Shown in pieces: positions 15,009 to 25,173 of a DNA stretch of 35,664 nucleotides. The stretch spans positions 1 through 35,664 of the forward strand of contig JAUILF010000011.1 in assembly GCA_030433135.1 (NCBI GenBank). Reading direction: 5' to 3'. The notes below the pieces were generated by a model. It did no database searches, was not told the DNA's origin, and worked only from the letters and a program-made list of their open reading frames with translations. Source of the DNA: Bacteroidia bacterium. Lineage in GTDB: Bacteria; Bacteroidota; Bacteroidia; Chitinophagales; Saprospiraceae. The translations under genes and the position numbers were made by a program. The number at the start of each line of letters is the position of its first letter. The first letter of the stretch is position 1.

Positions 15009-18000
15009 TTAGCCAAACAATATCTGTAGAGTCCTAGCTGCATCATAATCTTTCAAGAGCCTGTTTTTCTGGATAGACTGTTCTATCTTAGTCCTGAAAA
15101 CCCTCCTCAAATCTGAATCTTCAGACATTAACATTAGTGCATCAACCCAAGACTTGTTACTGTTATCTATCAGAATACCAGTAGACTCATCTATGACTTC
15201 AGAATATTCACCAACATTGGAATAGATACCAGGTAAACCCAACGCAACATACTCATAAAATTTCAAAGCACTCTTTGCTTGATTCAAAGAGCTATCTCTT
15301 AAAGGAGCTACACCAAAACCCCAATTATTAATGGATTTCAACCAGGCTACAAATTTTGGATATTCCTTGCAATCAGGAGGAACCTTAATCAAGTTATACC
15401 ATGGCTCCTCTCGATCTGTCACTCCAATTAGATCCAACTCTAAAATAATACCTCTTTCAAACAGACGATCCTTGACCTCAATAAAAGCATCTTTGATAAT
15501 TCCCAAGTCCTCAATGTGCGAAATGGTGCCAAAATAACAGGCACGGATTTCATTTCCTGCCATACCAGATTTGCGTTCAACAGGTAAACTCCATAACTTT
15601 TCATCGATATGATTTGGAACCAAAAACACTTCTCTGTTGTAGTAAGATTCAATTTCGAATAACTTCCTAGTAGATACAATCACAGCGTTTGATGACCTAG
15701 ATAACCTTTCAAAGAGCGGAAATAGTTTGCGGTAGTGCCTATATTCCGGATGAGTTTTATCCAAGCCTCTCAAATCATCGTCAATTTCATATACCACCCT
15801 AATACCCGATTGATCAAACTTTTCAAGGAGATCCATTGAGACAGCATTACGTTGAATTAGGAGGGTTGAAATTCCATACTTATCAAAGTAATTGAGGAGA
15901 TCTGAACTATCCGCATTGTTCATTAAGTGTACATCCAAATATCGAGATAACTTCCCATGGGTTAATGGTAAATATGTTCTAACATGAGTCGAACCTCCAT
16001 TATTTGGAGTGAACAAACAGATGTCGTTACAACCGTCCTGAAGTATGTTTCTATACTCCCTACGATAAGCATACGCCATCTCCCATACCGATATTAGCTT
16101 CATTTCACTTATCTCAATAATTCTATCAAGTATGTCCTTTCGATTCACTCTCAGATGTTCAAATAACTTAGATGCTTCCAAGACATCAAACACATCAACT
16201 ACCCATCCCCCACCATGATTTCTTATTCGCTCACCTAGAGCTCCATATTGAGTTGCTATTACCGGTATTCCGTTAATCCAATACTCTGTCAAAGTATGTG
16301 AAAAGGTCTCGGGAGTTATAGAAGGGACCAGCCCAATGTCAGGGTTAATTCTCTCAATAAGTTCACCAACTTGCTCCCTAGAATAAGCCCCATGATACAC
16401 ACCAACCCCTTCCAAGTAGCGATCTATCGTGCCGGCAAAATGAAACTCAAACACATCAGTGTCAAGCAAATTAGCCAGTTTTCTCAACTGCCTGGATCCC
16501 TTTGGAACAGAAAGGTTTCCAATTACCAGTAATCGAAGTCTATTGCTGTTATCGTCGAATTCATGGATCCGTTTTTGTGTTCTCTGTCTAAATAACGGTA
16601 AATTAACATCACGACCATGCTCAATTACTATGGTTTTATCTTCTATCTCTGGATAATGTGTACAGTATATTTCTCTAGAGCTATTAGAACTCGTAATACA
16701 AAGTGCTGAATTATCAATAACTTCCTTCATGTTTTCCATCCAATATGATAGGAATTCACGATTGTTCGGGATCTCTTCAAGTAATTTACTTGGGATATAC
16801 CAAGGGACGGGATTAACATCTTTAATATAATATTGATCCTGATTGAGTAAGTTTATCGAAGGACTAATGAAATAATAATCATGAAAAGACAGCACATAAG
16901 GAATATGCCATTCCTTACACAGTTTGGCGATATCCAAAGTATGCTTAAATAAATGCCGAATGTGCACCATGTCGATATTAAAATCAAGCAACACAGAACA
17001 ATATATATTCCTAAATTCATCGGAATACAATCTTGACCCTGACCATCTTGTTTCTAAATCATAACGATCAAGTATACGTAAATCACCTCTCGATAAAACC
17101 TTTAGGTAAAAACGCTTGGTGTCACATGTCAAAAAATAGATATTATATTCTATTTCAAGTTCTCTTGCAAGATCTAAACTGGTATGAGGTACACCGCCAC
17201 CACCTTCATGGAGTACATACAGAATATTTCTTCTAGTTGCTCTCGATATACTCTCTTTATCAAGGATATTATCCCCAATTCTTGTTCTGATATCGTTGAT
17301 CTTACTGTTAGAAACAAATGACCTTACAAGATCTGTATAATTTGGGTGTCGTTGATCAATAATGGCACGATGTCTTTTGGACAATGCTATTTTCTCATCG
17401 CCAAAGGATGTATTTCCGCGATGATAAACAAAAAGGTTATTGGACAAAACATTTGTAAAACCCTTTTTCAGTGCCCTCATACAAAAATCATTCTCTTCAC
17501 CGTAACCTCTTTCAAATACTTCATCAAACACACCAACAGTATCTATAACAGATCTACGTATATACATGCAAAATCCATTACCTGTTGGAATCTGAAAACT
17601 ACCAATACCACTTGAGTTCTCAACAATCCTTGCCATATCCTCGATAGTAAGATGGTCGGGAATTGAACTATTCACACCAATCTTAGGAACACTAAATGCA
17701 CCAGAAGCATTTGAAAACGGTGTTGCACTGGCTATTTTGTCATTTAGATATGCTGATGCAATTAATTTTTGAATCCATCGGGGAGAGACCACCGTGTCAC
17801 TGTTAAGCAGGATCACATCTCGTGATCCCAGCAAGAGACCCCTATTGGCAGATTTTACAAACCCAAGATTCGTTTCGTTAAAAATAACTTCTATATTCTC
17901 TTCTGAGGAAAGATGCTCATAGTACCGTGTCAATTCCTCATCTATAGGACTGCAATCGTCAATGAGATAGATATAATGTGGAAAACTAGAGAACTTACGG

Positions 18001-19667
18001 ATACTGTCAATGCATTCTTTAACTTCCTGAAAATGCCCATATATAGGTATCACAATCTCGACACAATCTACTGTTTTGATATTTTCGCAAACGTTATTAA
18101 TTCCATCTATCATTCTCAAGCCATTCATATTAGAATGAATTGACAATGGTAAATATTCACGTCTCATCAGATACGGTGCCTGCCCTGACACCAAAATTGA
18201 AAAAAGTGGCACATCAATATCATCCAGCTCGTATTGCTGTGGACCTTCTAGGTTTTTTGACAAATATTTGATTTTGTCACCAAGTTCATGAATTGATAAC
18301 TGCACATTCCCTCTACCCAGAAATTTCTCAATAATACTAATAGTAGAATGACCAATTTTCCACCTCCAAGAACCTAAGAACTCATTATAATCCTCCCTCA
18401 ACTTAAAGAGAAATCTATGACAATCACTTAACCTTTGCCTCAGAATTGAGCTTTCTCCCATAACTTTTTCAAGCCTTTTCTCTTTTTCCTTTAGCTTCTC
18501 ATCCAAAGACACCTTCACTTCTTTCAATCGAGAATATTCATTATCTAAATCCCAATATTTAGCTGTGATTTCGGCTAAACTTCTACTAAGCTTGGATATC
18601 TCATTGTTCTTTAGTTCCCGGTCCAGACGATTTTTTTCTGATAATTCAACTTTCTCTTTTTCCAATTGATTTCTGACCGCATCATTTTGTACAATACTCT
18701 CTTTAAGTCTATTGATGGTCTCTTCTTTCGAAAGAACTGAACTTTCAATAGTTAAAATAGTCGATTGCATTCTGCGGTTATCTTCAGCAAGCTTCTCAGC
18801 ACCTGTTCTCTGTTCCTCCCAACCACGAAGACGCTGCGAAATCGAAGATTTAGAATTCAAAGCCAAGCTTGTAAGTGAGTCCACATCGTGATTTAGAATG
18901 GATTTGCATATAGCAGCTTGATGACTAGTTAGATACATTGATTGATCCTCCCTGTCAACCTTAGAATGATCAAACCTCTGATCAACAAAAGAACGAATCG
19001 TACTTTCATTAAAAGAAATAGCCCTCTGGAACCCTCTACTTGTAATTTCTTGATATAGTATCTTCGAAATAGTCACTGGATCCTCAAGAAGATCATGATA
19101 ATTGACAAATGTTATGTCAAAATCTCTTTCCGTTTTGAAAAAAGAAGTAATATACATCTCCCACAAGTCCATGCTATAAGAAAAAGGAAAATTATTCCTT
19201 CTCTCCAGTGATTCAGCAATGTGAATAGGAGAGCGATAAACAAATACGACATGAACCTTTCTACATAACTTAGTCCATAAATTTATCAACAAACACAGTC
19301 GGGGATCCTTTATTGCTATCATACCTGTAGTTGAACTTTCTAGGACCTTCAGAATAGACAATGCCTTTATCTCAAAGTCCTCCAGCCTTAGATTCCTAGT
19401 GAAGTCTAGATCAAATTCTGACAACCTATCCCACTTAGAGTCCAAAGCACCAAGCATGGAGTCATTAAGCATTTTGATATCAAACCTTTCATAGAATCCC
19501 TTCACATTATCTGGAGCAGGTGGAAGCAACTCTTCGTTAGACCCGAAATGAAAGCCCATCAATTGCAGCACCCCCGAAACTAAAGAGGTACCGCTCCGAT
19601 GCATACCTACCACGAAAAGGACTCTATCTATCTTATTTGTAACCATATTAGCAACAAATCTTATCAT
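15009..19667 (-). CDS. Giant sulfotransferase / coiled-coil / GT2 / GT-B / GT-B fusion protein
   Basis: One uninterrupted 1552-residue frame joins five parts. Residues 13-265 are a sulfotransferase-like domain (FVVGMHRSGTSLVSG; AIKDPRLC; VFVYRSPIHIAESLERR). Residues 290-425 are a charged coiled coil, closed by a SWRWKIGHS segment often seen before glycosyltransferase modules. Residues 536-760 are a GT2 domain (VEIVIPIYGH, LIDDCSP, LLNSDTVV at 620-627, GEENDFCMRALKKG at 723-736). Residues 812-1200 are a first GT-B domain (LLVIGNLSVPKGSR; PETFSHTLTEYWINGIPVIA). Residues 1215-1552 are a second GT-B domain (IRACYFGTISHIED; SALKFYEYVALGLPG). It likely builds and sulfates a glycan repeat in the cytoplasm, scaffolded by the coiled coil. 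The start is ATG 19667; ATG at codon 8 is an alternative. AT-rich. Confidence 0.88.
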   Translation of the reverse strand: MIRFVANMVTNKIDRVLFVVGMHRSGTSLVSGVLQLMGFHFGSNEELLPPAPDNVKGFYERFDIKMLNDSMLGALDSKWDRLSEFDLDFTRNLRLEDFEIKALSILKVLESSTTGMIAIKDPRLCLLINLWTKLCRKVHVVFVYRSPIHIAESLERRNNFPFSYSMDLWEMYITSFFKTERDFDITFVNYHDLLEDPVTISKILYQEITSRGFQRAISFNESTIRSFVDQRFDHSKVDREDQSMYLTSHQAAICKSILNHDVDSLTSLALNSKSSISQRLRGWEEQRTGAEKLAEDNRRMQSTILTIESSVLSKEETINRLKESIVQNDAVRNQLEKEKVELSEKNRLDRELKNNEISKLSRSLAEITAKYWDLDNEYSRLKEVKVSLDEKLKEKEKRLEKVMGESSILRQRLSDCHRFLFKLREDYNEFLGSWRWKIGHSTISIIEKFLGRGNVQLSIHELGDKIKYLSKNLEGPQQYELDDIDVPLFSILVSGQAPYLMRREYLPLSIHSNMNGLRMIDGINNVCENIKTVDCVEIVIPIYGHFQEVKECIDSIRKFSSFPHYIYLIDDCSPIDEELTRYYEHLSSEENIEVIFNETNLGFVKSANRGLLLGSRDVILLNSDTVVSPRWIQKLIASAYLNDKIASATPFSNASGAFSVPKIGVNSSIPDHLTIEDMARIVENSSGIGSFQIPTGNGFCMYIRRSVIDTVGVFDEVFERGYGEENDFCMRALKKGFTNVLSNNLFVYHRGNTSFGDEKIALSKRHRAIIDQRHPNYTDLVRSFVSNSKINDIRTRIGDNILDKESISRATRRNILYVLHEGGGGVPHTSLDLARELEIEYNIYFLTCDTKRFYLKVLSRGDLRILDRYDLETRWSGSRLYSDEFRNIYCSVLLDFNIDMVHIRHLFKHTLDIAKLCKEWHIPYVLSFHDYYFISPSINLLNQDQYYIKDVNPVPWYIPSKLLEEIPNNREFLSYWMENMKEVIDNSALCITSSNSSREIYCTHYPEIEDKTIVIEHGRDVNLPLFRQRTQKRIHEFDDNSNRLRLLVIGNLSVPKGSRQLRKLANLLDTDVFEFHFAGTIDRYLEGVGVYHGAYSREQVGELIERINPDIGLVPSITPETFSHTLTEYWINGIPVIATQYGALGERIRNHGGGWVVDVFDVLEASKLFEHLRVNRKDILDRIIEISEMKLISVWEMAYAYRREYRNILQDGCNDICLFTPNNGGSTHVRTYLPLTHGKLSRYLDVHLMNNADSSDLLNYFDKYGISTLLIQRNAVSMDLLEKFDQSGIRVVYEIDDDLRGLDKTHPEYRHYRKLFPLFERLSRSSNAVIVSTRKLFEIESYYNREVFLVPNHIDEKLWSLPVERKSGMAGNEIRACYFGTISHIEDLGIIKDAFIEVKDRLFERGIILELDLIGVTDREEPWYNLIKVPPDCKEYPKFVAWLKSINNWGFGVAPLRDSSLNQAKSALKFYEYVALGLPGIYSNVGEYSEVIDESTGILIDNSNKSWVDALMLMSEDSDLRRVFRTKIEQSIQKNRLLKDYDAARTLQILFG

Positions 19668-20473
19668 GGTAATCTGACTGACAAAAGTAGGTCAGAAACA
19701 TGACGACCATTTAACAATTTACAACTGATCCGATCCAACTGCAATGTAAGAATATAATAGATATCATTAATATGATTACTACAAAAGAACCAGTCGGCAA
19801 GCTATCTCCGAAACCTGGGAACCCAACTATTGGTTTCCAACATGAAACTACAGGATCTCATCTTACACCACGCTGGTACTTCAAAAGCAACTGATATCAG
19901 GGTTTATATCCTTGCCTATTGAGAAGGAACCCGATGTACTTTATGATGGATTGATCACTATTGTCTTTGTGTCGATAGGAAGGCTGTCATACCGTAATCC
20001 TGGTAATAGATTAAAAATAGCTAGAATCTTCATCAGGAGTCAAGTGACTGATATACAATCAAATAGGCATCAAATATACTCATCGAGCAACATATCCCAC
20101 GAACGTAAGGTAGATCAAGTTTCGTCAAGACGAGAAGGGCACCTAAACAAGTACAAGAATAAATAATAATGTGAGATGGAGCTGATTTGATATGGCAAGA
20201 GACTGAGCAGACCATCGAAAGTACATTACAAGATAGAATGATACTTTCTAGCCAGTGCTGCAAGTTAGGAGCCCCTGCTACTACCAATCTAACATGCCAT
20301 CGATAGGCAGGTCACTGGTAAAGGGCAATGACATTATCAGACATGCTAGCTGCAAGTGATTTGTCATGTACACTGCACTAAGTAATATATTAATAATTCT
20401 CTTCATATTTGTATATTGAATCCATCATTATCATCAACAAATTCCATCTCGACATAATCCGTATACTCTAAAT
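19668..20473. other. AT-rich gap without a recognisable gene
   Basis: This 806-bp gap separates the divergent giant glycosyltransferase and MBOAT genes, so promoters for both should be here. Reading frames of up to 84 codons exist on both strands but resemble no family and lack supporting context. CATATTTG (near 20404) is one base from the -7 consensus and lies about 65 bp before the MBOAT start. No repeats shared with the other gaps were seen. Confidence 0.55.
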
Positions 20474-21895
20474 ATGGTATTCAGCTCAACAGTATTTTTG
20501 TTTCTATTCCTACCAATCGTTTTAGTTAGTTACTTCCTACTTCACGAAAGGTACAGAAACACCTTTCTTTTCCTTGCAAGCCTTTTCTTCTATATGTGGG
20601 GTGAGGGTAAACTGGTCATACTTATGCTTACATCCACATTGATCAATTACCTATGTGGATTAGGTATCTACTATCTCTCTAAAAAGAAACAATATCAGCG
20701 ATTAGTCTTGTCGATTGGCATATTTCTGAATCTCTCCATTCTGGTCTATTACAAATACCTCGATTTCATACTAGAAAACCTTCAAATAATAGGTTTTTTC
20801 AAAGGAACCCTCCCTTTCTACATAGCATTACCCATAGGCATTTCCTTCTTCACATTTCAAGGCATGTCTTATATCATAGATGTTTACAGGGATGATGCAA
20901 GGGTCCAAACAAATCCAATTCATCTTGGCCTATACATTGCACTCTTTCCCCAGCTTATCGCAGGTCCTATTGTAAGATATCAGGATATTGCCGATCAAAT
21001 TGAGCACCGTATTATTTCCAGACTAGGGTTTTCTGATGGAATAAGAAAATTCATCAGGGGTTTATCCAAGAAAGTCATATTTGCAAACACAGCTGCCGTA
21101 ATAGCGGACAATACCTTTGCTCTAGAACCAACTAGCATTCCAATTGGTGTTGCATGGCTTGGTATTATCTGTTACACCCTTCAAATTTATTTTGATTTCT
21201 CTGGATATTCGGACATGGCCATAGGTTTAGGGAAGATGTTTGGGTTTCATTTCAAGGAGAATTTCAATCATCCATATATAGCCAAATCGATCAGAGAGTT
21301 TTGGAGAAGGTGGCATATTTCGCTATCCACTTGGTTTAGAGATTATCTCTATATTAGCCTTGGAGGTAATAGGAAGGGAGAACTAATTACCTACAGAAAC
21401 CTTTTTATTGTATTCTTCATTACGGGGTTCTGGCATGGTGCTAGCTGGAATTTCATTATTTGGGGCCTCTTTCACGGGGCTTTTCTAATTCTAGAAAGGG
21501 CAAAAATCATAGATACTAGTAAACTTCCAAATATGGTAGGTCATGCATATGCACTGCTGGTCGTTATTTTGGGATGGGTCCTCTTTAGAGCGGAGAGTTT
21601 AGAAGGTGGTGTACTTTACCTTGGAAGCATGTTTGGACTTTATGAAGGCACCGAGTACTACCCCCTTTTGTTTCTTACCAATTATAATATCTTTATTATT
21701 CTCACGGCAATTATCTTATCAACTCCAATCAGGGTTAAGTTCTATGGTATTCTAGCAAGACTTCAAACCCCTTTTCGCATGAAATCAGATATAGTTACAG
21801 CATTGGAAAATTCATTATATATAGTTCTACTCATATATACACTATCTGAATTGGCTCAATCTAACTACAACCCCTTTATATACTTTAGGTTCTAA
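20474..21895 (+). CDS. MBOAT family membrane O-acyltransferase (AlgI-like)
   Basis: This 473-residue multi-pass membrane protein begins MVFSSTVFLFLFLPIVL, the typical AlgI/PatA/DltB start. It carries ALFPQLIAGPIVRYQD (156-171), the REFWRRWHISLSTWFRDYLY stretch (274-293) and the catalytic-type histidine in GFWHGASWNFIIWG (H321). MBOAT proteins of this type pass acetyl groups from the cytoplasm across the membrane for O-acetylation of exported polysaccharides. The next gene, 4 bp downstream, encodes the matching periplasmic AlgJ-like partner, which supports that role. Length and motifs are complete. The acceptor glycan is presumably the one made by this locus, an inference from proximity. Confidence 0.92.
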   Translation: MVFSSTVFLFLFLPIVLVSYFLLHERYRNTFLFLASLFFYMWGEGKLVILMLTSTLINYLCGLGIYYLSKKKQYQRLVLSIGIFLNLSILVYYKYLDFILENLQIIGFFKGTLPFYIALPIGISFFTFQGMSYIIDVYRDDARVQTNPIHLGLYIALFPQLIAGPIVRYQDIADQIEHRIISRLGFSDGIRKFIRGLSKKVIFANTAAVIADNTFALEPTSIPIGVAWLGIICYTLQIYFDFSGYSDMAIGLGKMFGFHFKENFNHPYIAKSIREFWRRWHISLSTWFRDYLYISLGGNRKGELITYRNLFIVFFITGFWHGASWNFIIWGLFHGAFLILERAKIIDTSKLPNMVGHAYALLVVILGWVLFRAESLEGGVLYLGSMFGLYEGTEYYPLLFLTNYNIFIILTAIILSTPIRVKFYGILARLQTPFRMKSDIVTALENSLYIVLLIYTLSELAQSNYNPFIYFRF

Positions 21896-21899
21896 TGTC

Positions 21900-23600
21900 A
21901 TGAAAAACATATTATTCTCAAAATATCTAATAGCAATAGTACTTGTTCTTCTGACTACTTTAAGTCTTGGGAGTATCCTCAAATTACTGAAAGTTACACC
22001 GTCCAACATTGACATCTCTATCACGATCAAGGCAGAGAGAGCTGACATTCTTAAGGTATTTTATAGGAGTAAGGACGAACCCTTTTCAGAACAAAGGACC
22101 TTCACGAAGAACATAGAATCAAGTGAGGACTTTTATGTTATGTCCATACGTATCCCTTGTGAGCTTCCTATCTCGCATTTAAGGTTAGACCTTGGCCATG
22201 AGGTGAACATGAACAGGATCGAAATAAAACGTATCGCCATGTCTTCAATGGCCTCGACGATCTCTTTCGGAAGTAAGTCTATTGAGAGGCACTTCATTCC
22301 AAATCGTTATATTGAAGCACAAGAGAATTCAAACTCTATAGTCTACTTAACTCGGTCCCTTGATAACAAATACGACCCATACCTAAAATCAAAGGACCTT
22401 ACAAAAGTAATAAGGAGGCTTAAGCAGAGAAGTCATAGTATTAAAAAGCCCTATCTACTTTCACTAACATTAGGATTACTTATTTGTTTCTACTATATAT
22501 TTCGTGACTCAGAACACCATTTGACCGAGTTATTTATCCTTGTATTCTTTGCTCTTATATCCTTACCAATGATAGGAACAATTGTAAGAATTGGAGATTT
22601 GGAAAGTCAAGAACAGAGAACTTTACACGATGCACCAGCAATATCCTTTACAGAACAGTTCCCTGCTACCTTTACGGAATTCTATAACGATAACTTTGGC
22701 TTCCGTAACCTAATGATTGCTATTGGAAGTCATATAAAAGTCAGAATATTTAATTCTTCCATCAATCCCGAACAGGCTATGATAGGTAAACATAAATGGT
22801 TATACTATAGTAAACCATCGATTTACCCCAGTTATTCTCATCGAAATTTATTGGATGCAGACAAGATGAATAAGTTGTTCAATATGTGGAATAGCCGTTC
22901 TGCAATGTTAGATTCACTCAATATTCATTATCTCGTAGCATTCTGGCCGAACAAATCCACTATCTATCCAGAATTCATGCCATTTAATATGAGAGTTCAA
23001 GTCCTTGATACTATTAGCCAATCAGACCAGATTACCAATTATTTCAATAATCATCGGTTTCACTTCAGCTTGATTGATGTTAGAAAAGCACTGAAGGAAG
23101 CCAAGCATGAAAACCGACTGTACTTAAGATCAGATTCTCACTGGAACGATTACGGAGCGTTTATTGCCTACCAAAGTCTCTTCAATCAAGCAACACAAAA
23201 GATACAAATTTCTCCATTGCCAAGAGAACTATTCAAGGTTGATAAAGTAGTTCGGTCATCCGGTGATTTGGTAAAACTTCTAGGAATTAAGTCTTCAAAT
23301 GCCTTTACGGAATTAGTCCCCAGATTTACTCTACTTGAAAAAAATATTGAAGTAAAAAGGCATCAAAAGAAAGGAAAACACGGCACCTACCTTATAACGA
23401 CAAATGAAAAGGCACACGATGATAGGAAACTCTTAGTATTCAGAGATTCATTTACCACAGCTTTGGTACAGTTCATTTCACTGCACTTTAAGGAAGTTGT
23501 ATATGTAAAGAGCCGATACGAGCATAAGATCGTTGAGGAAACGATGCCTAACATAGTTTTAGACGGAATGGTGGAGCGTAACTTTGTGCAGGGATTATGA
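21900..23600 (+). CDS. AlgJ/AlgX-like SGNH O-acetyltransferase with an N-terminal extra domain
   Basis: The 566-residue protein has a membrane anchor (about 8-30), a beta-rich N-terminal region (about 35-150), two more hydrophobic segments (about 184-200 and 210-230), and a C-terminal AlgJ-like catalytic domain. Diagnostic sites are IGKHKWLYYS (295-304), LRSDSHWNDYGA (409-420), which holds the Asp-x-His pair of the SGNH-like triad, and LLVFRDSFTTA (511-521) with the candidate nucleophile S517. It would accept acetyl groups from the MBOAT protein encoded 4 bp upstream and place them on the glycan in the periplasm. The N-terminal 180 residues are not part of standard AlgJ and recall sugar-binding-like beta domains of polysaccharide membrane proteins; this last point is a guess. 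AT-rich. Confidence 0.85.
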   Translation: MKNILFSKYLIAIVLVLLTTLSLGSILKLLKVTPSNIDISITIKAERADILKVFYRSKDEPFSEQRTFTKNIESSEDFYVMSIRIPCELPISHLRLDLGHEVNMNRIEIKRIAMSSMASTISFGSKSIERHFIPNRYIEAQENSNSIVYLTRSLDNKYDPYLKSKDLTKVIRRLKQRSHSIKKPYLLSLTLGLLICFYYIFRDSEHHLTELFILVFFALISLPMIGTIVRIGDLESQEQRTLHDAPAISFTEQFPATFTEFYNDNFGFRNLMIAIGSHIKVRIFNSSINPEQAMIGKHKWLYYSKPSIYPSYSHRNLLDADKMNKLFNMWNSRSAMLDSLNIHYLVAFWPNKSTIYPEFMPFNMRVQVLDTISQSDQITNYFNNHRFHFSLIDVRKALKEAKHENRLYLRSDSHWNDYGAFIAYQSLFNQATQKIQISPLPRELFKVDKVVRSSGDLVKLLGIKSSNAFTELVPRFTLLEKNIEVKRHQKKGKHGTYLITTNEKAHDDRKLLVFRDSFTTALVQFISLHFKEVVYVKSRYEHKIVEETMPNIVLDGMVERNFVQGL

Positions 23601-23835
23601 TTCATTGGATAACTCGAGTAACTTATGAATATACATTCTTAGATCACTAGATTTATGTTGATATTTATTACACCAAAAGTGTTCCTCTTAGGATCGAAGA
23701 TCATAACTTGGTCCAGTTGCACGGCATAGCCTCAACAATCCCGTGTGTCTCCTTCAAGTAGCATAGATATGGCCATCGAAAACAACCGAAAAACAATAGC
23801 TAAATTTGTTCAGTAGCTTTCAAACTGCCACACTA

Positions 23836-25173
23836 ATGAAAAAACGTACCTTCCTCAAGTCTTCGTCCCTCGCAATAGCAAGTAGTATGTTGCCCATTCC
23901 TCCGTTGCATCAACATCATATCGGTACTAATTGGTCCGGCAATCTACACTATTCAGCCAAAAGATTGTTGCAACCCAGGTCCGTTGAAGAAGCACAGGAT
24001 ATGATCAGCAAGTCATCCAGGATAAGGACCCTGGGCACCAGGCACTGCTTTAACAAAATAGCTGATTGCCAGGAAGATATGATCTCCAGCAAGGAACTCA
24101 ACCAGGTGCTGGATCTGGACGTATCAACGCAGACTGTGACCGTTGAAGCAGGGATTCGTTATGGGGAATTGAGCCAGTACCTTCACGATCAGGGTTTTGC
24201 CGTGCACAACCTGGCCTCACTACCCCACATCTCGGTAGCCGGAGCCGTTGCTACCGCCACTCATGGATCCGGCATTCTGAATGGCAACCTGGCCACCCCC
24301 GTCGTTGGTATGGAAATCATCCGGGCTGATGGCGAAGTGGTCTCCGTAACGCCAGAAGACCAACCTGACACCTTTGCCGGGTCCGTTGTCAACCTTGGCG
24401 CTTTGGGATTAGTGGCCAAAATGATTCTACAGATAGAACCCACTTTTATGGTACAACAGGATATCTATCGCAACGTACCGTTACAGGAGATCGAAGGACA
24501 TTTTGACGAAGTCATGGGATCCGGTTATAGTGTGAGCTTTTTTACCGACTGGACCGCAGACTCCGTTAACCAGATATGGATCAAGAGGCGGGTAACTGAC
24601 GGAGAAGAGATTAAAGCTGATTCCGAGTTCTTTGGTGGCAAACTTGCAGACCGCAATATGCATCCCATTGATGACATTTCTCCCGAAAACTGTACCGAAC
24701 AAATGGGTGTTCCCGGTCCTTCACATCACCGATTACCCCACTTCAAACTCGATTTCACCCCCAGCAGCGGAGCGGAATTGCAATCCGAGTACTTTGTTCC
24801 CAGAGAGAATGCCTTTGCGGCCATGATGAAAATACAGGAGATGGGACCCATGATCTCGCCTCACCTTTTTATTTCGGAGATCCGCACGATCGCAGCTGAT
24901 AATCTGTGGATGAGCACCGCCTATGAAAGAGATGCAGTGGCCATCCATTTCACCTGGAAACCCGAGTGGGATGCCGTCATGGGGCTCCTACCCAAAATTG
25001 AAGAGGCCCTGGCTCCGTATGATGTTCGTCCACATTGGGGCAAGCTATTCACCCTTTCCGGCGAAACTCTCGCCAGTAGATATTCACGCTGGGATGATTT
25101 TAAAGCATTGGCTCGGGATTTTGACCCTGACAGAAAGTTTCAGAATGATTTTCTGGCTGAATTAGGGATTTAG
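23836..25173 (+). CDS. FAD-dependent alditol oxidase-like (gulonolactone oxidase family) with Tat-like signal
   Basis: From the ATG at 23836 the product has 445 residues; an upstream TTG (23806) only adds a poor leader. The N-terminus MKKRTFLKSSSLAIASSMLP resembles a Tat signal (KRTFLK, with K for the first R). The FAD-binding PCMH-type domain shows RTLGTRHCFNKIAD (H70 equals the histidine that binds FAD covalently in alditol and sugar-lactone oxidases), VTVEAGIRYGELSQYL and VAGAVATATHGSG. The C-terminus has RPHWGKLF and DPDRKFQNDFL, both marks of this family. It likely oxidises a polyol or aldonolactone with O2, giving H2O2, outside the cytoplasm. It faces the galactonate-dehydratase-like gene across a repeat-filled gap. 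Confidence 0.87.
   Translation: MKKRTFLKSSSLAIASSMLPIPPLHQHHIGTNWSGNLHYSAKRLLQPRSVEEAQDMISKSSRIRTLGTRHCFNKIADCQEDMISSKELNQVLDLDVSTQTVTVEAGIRYGELSQYLHDQGFAVHNLASLPHISVAGAVATATHGSGILNGNLATPVVGMEIIRADGEVVSVTPEDQPDTFAGSVVNLGALGLVAKMILQIEPTFMVQQDIYRNVPLQEIEGHFDEVMGSGYSVSFFTDWTADSVNQIWIKRRVTDGEEIKADSEFFGGKLADRNMHPIDDISPENCTEQMGVPGPSHHRLPHFKLDFTPSSGAELQSEYFVPRENAFAAMMKIQEMGPMISPHLFISEIRTIAADNLWMSTAYERDAVAIHFTWKPEWDAVMGLLPKIEEALAPYDVRPHWGKLFTLSGETLASRYSRWDDFKALARDFDPDRKFQNDFLAELGI

Noticed and set aside
19912-20166. 84-codon forward and 84-codon reverse frames in the AT-rich gap
   Set aside because: Neither has a recognisable domain, signal or ribosome site, and they overlap each other on opposite strands.
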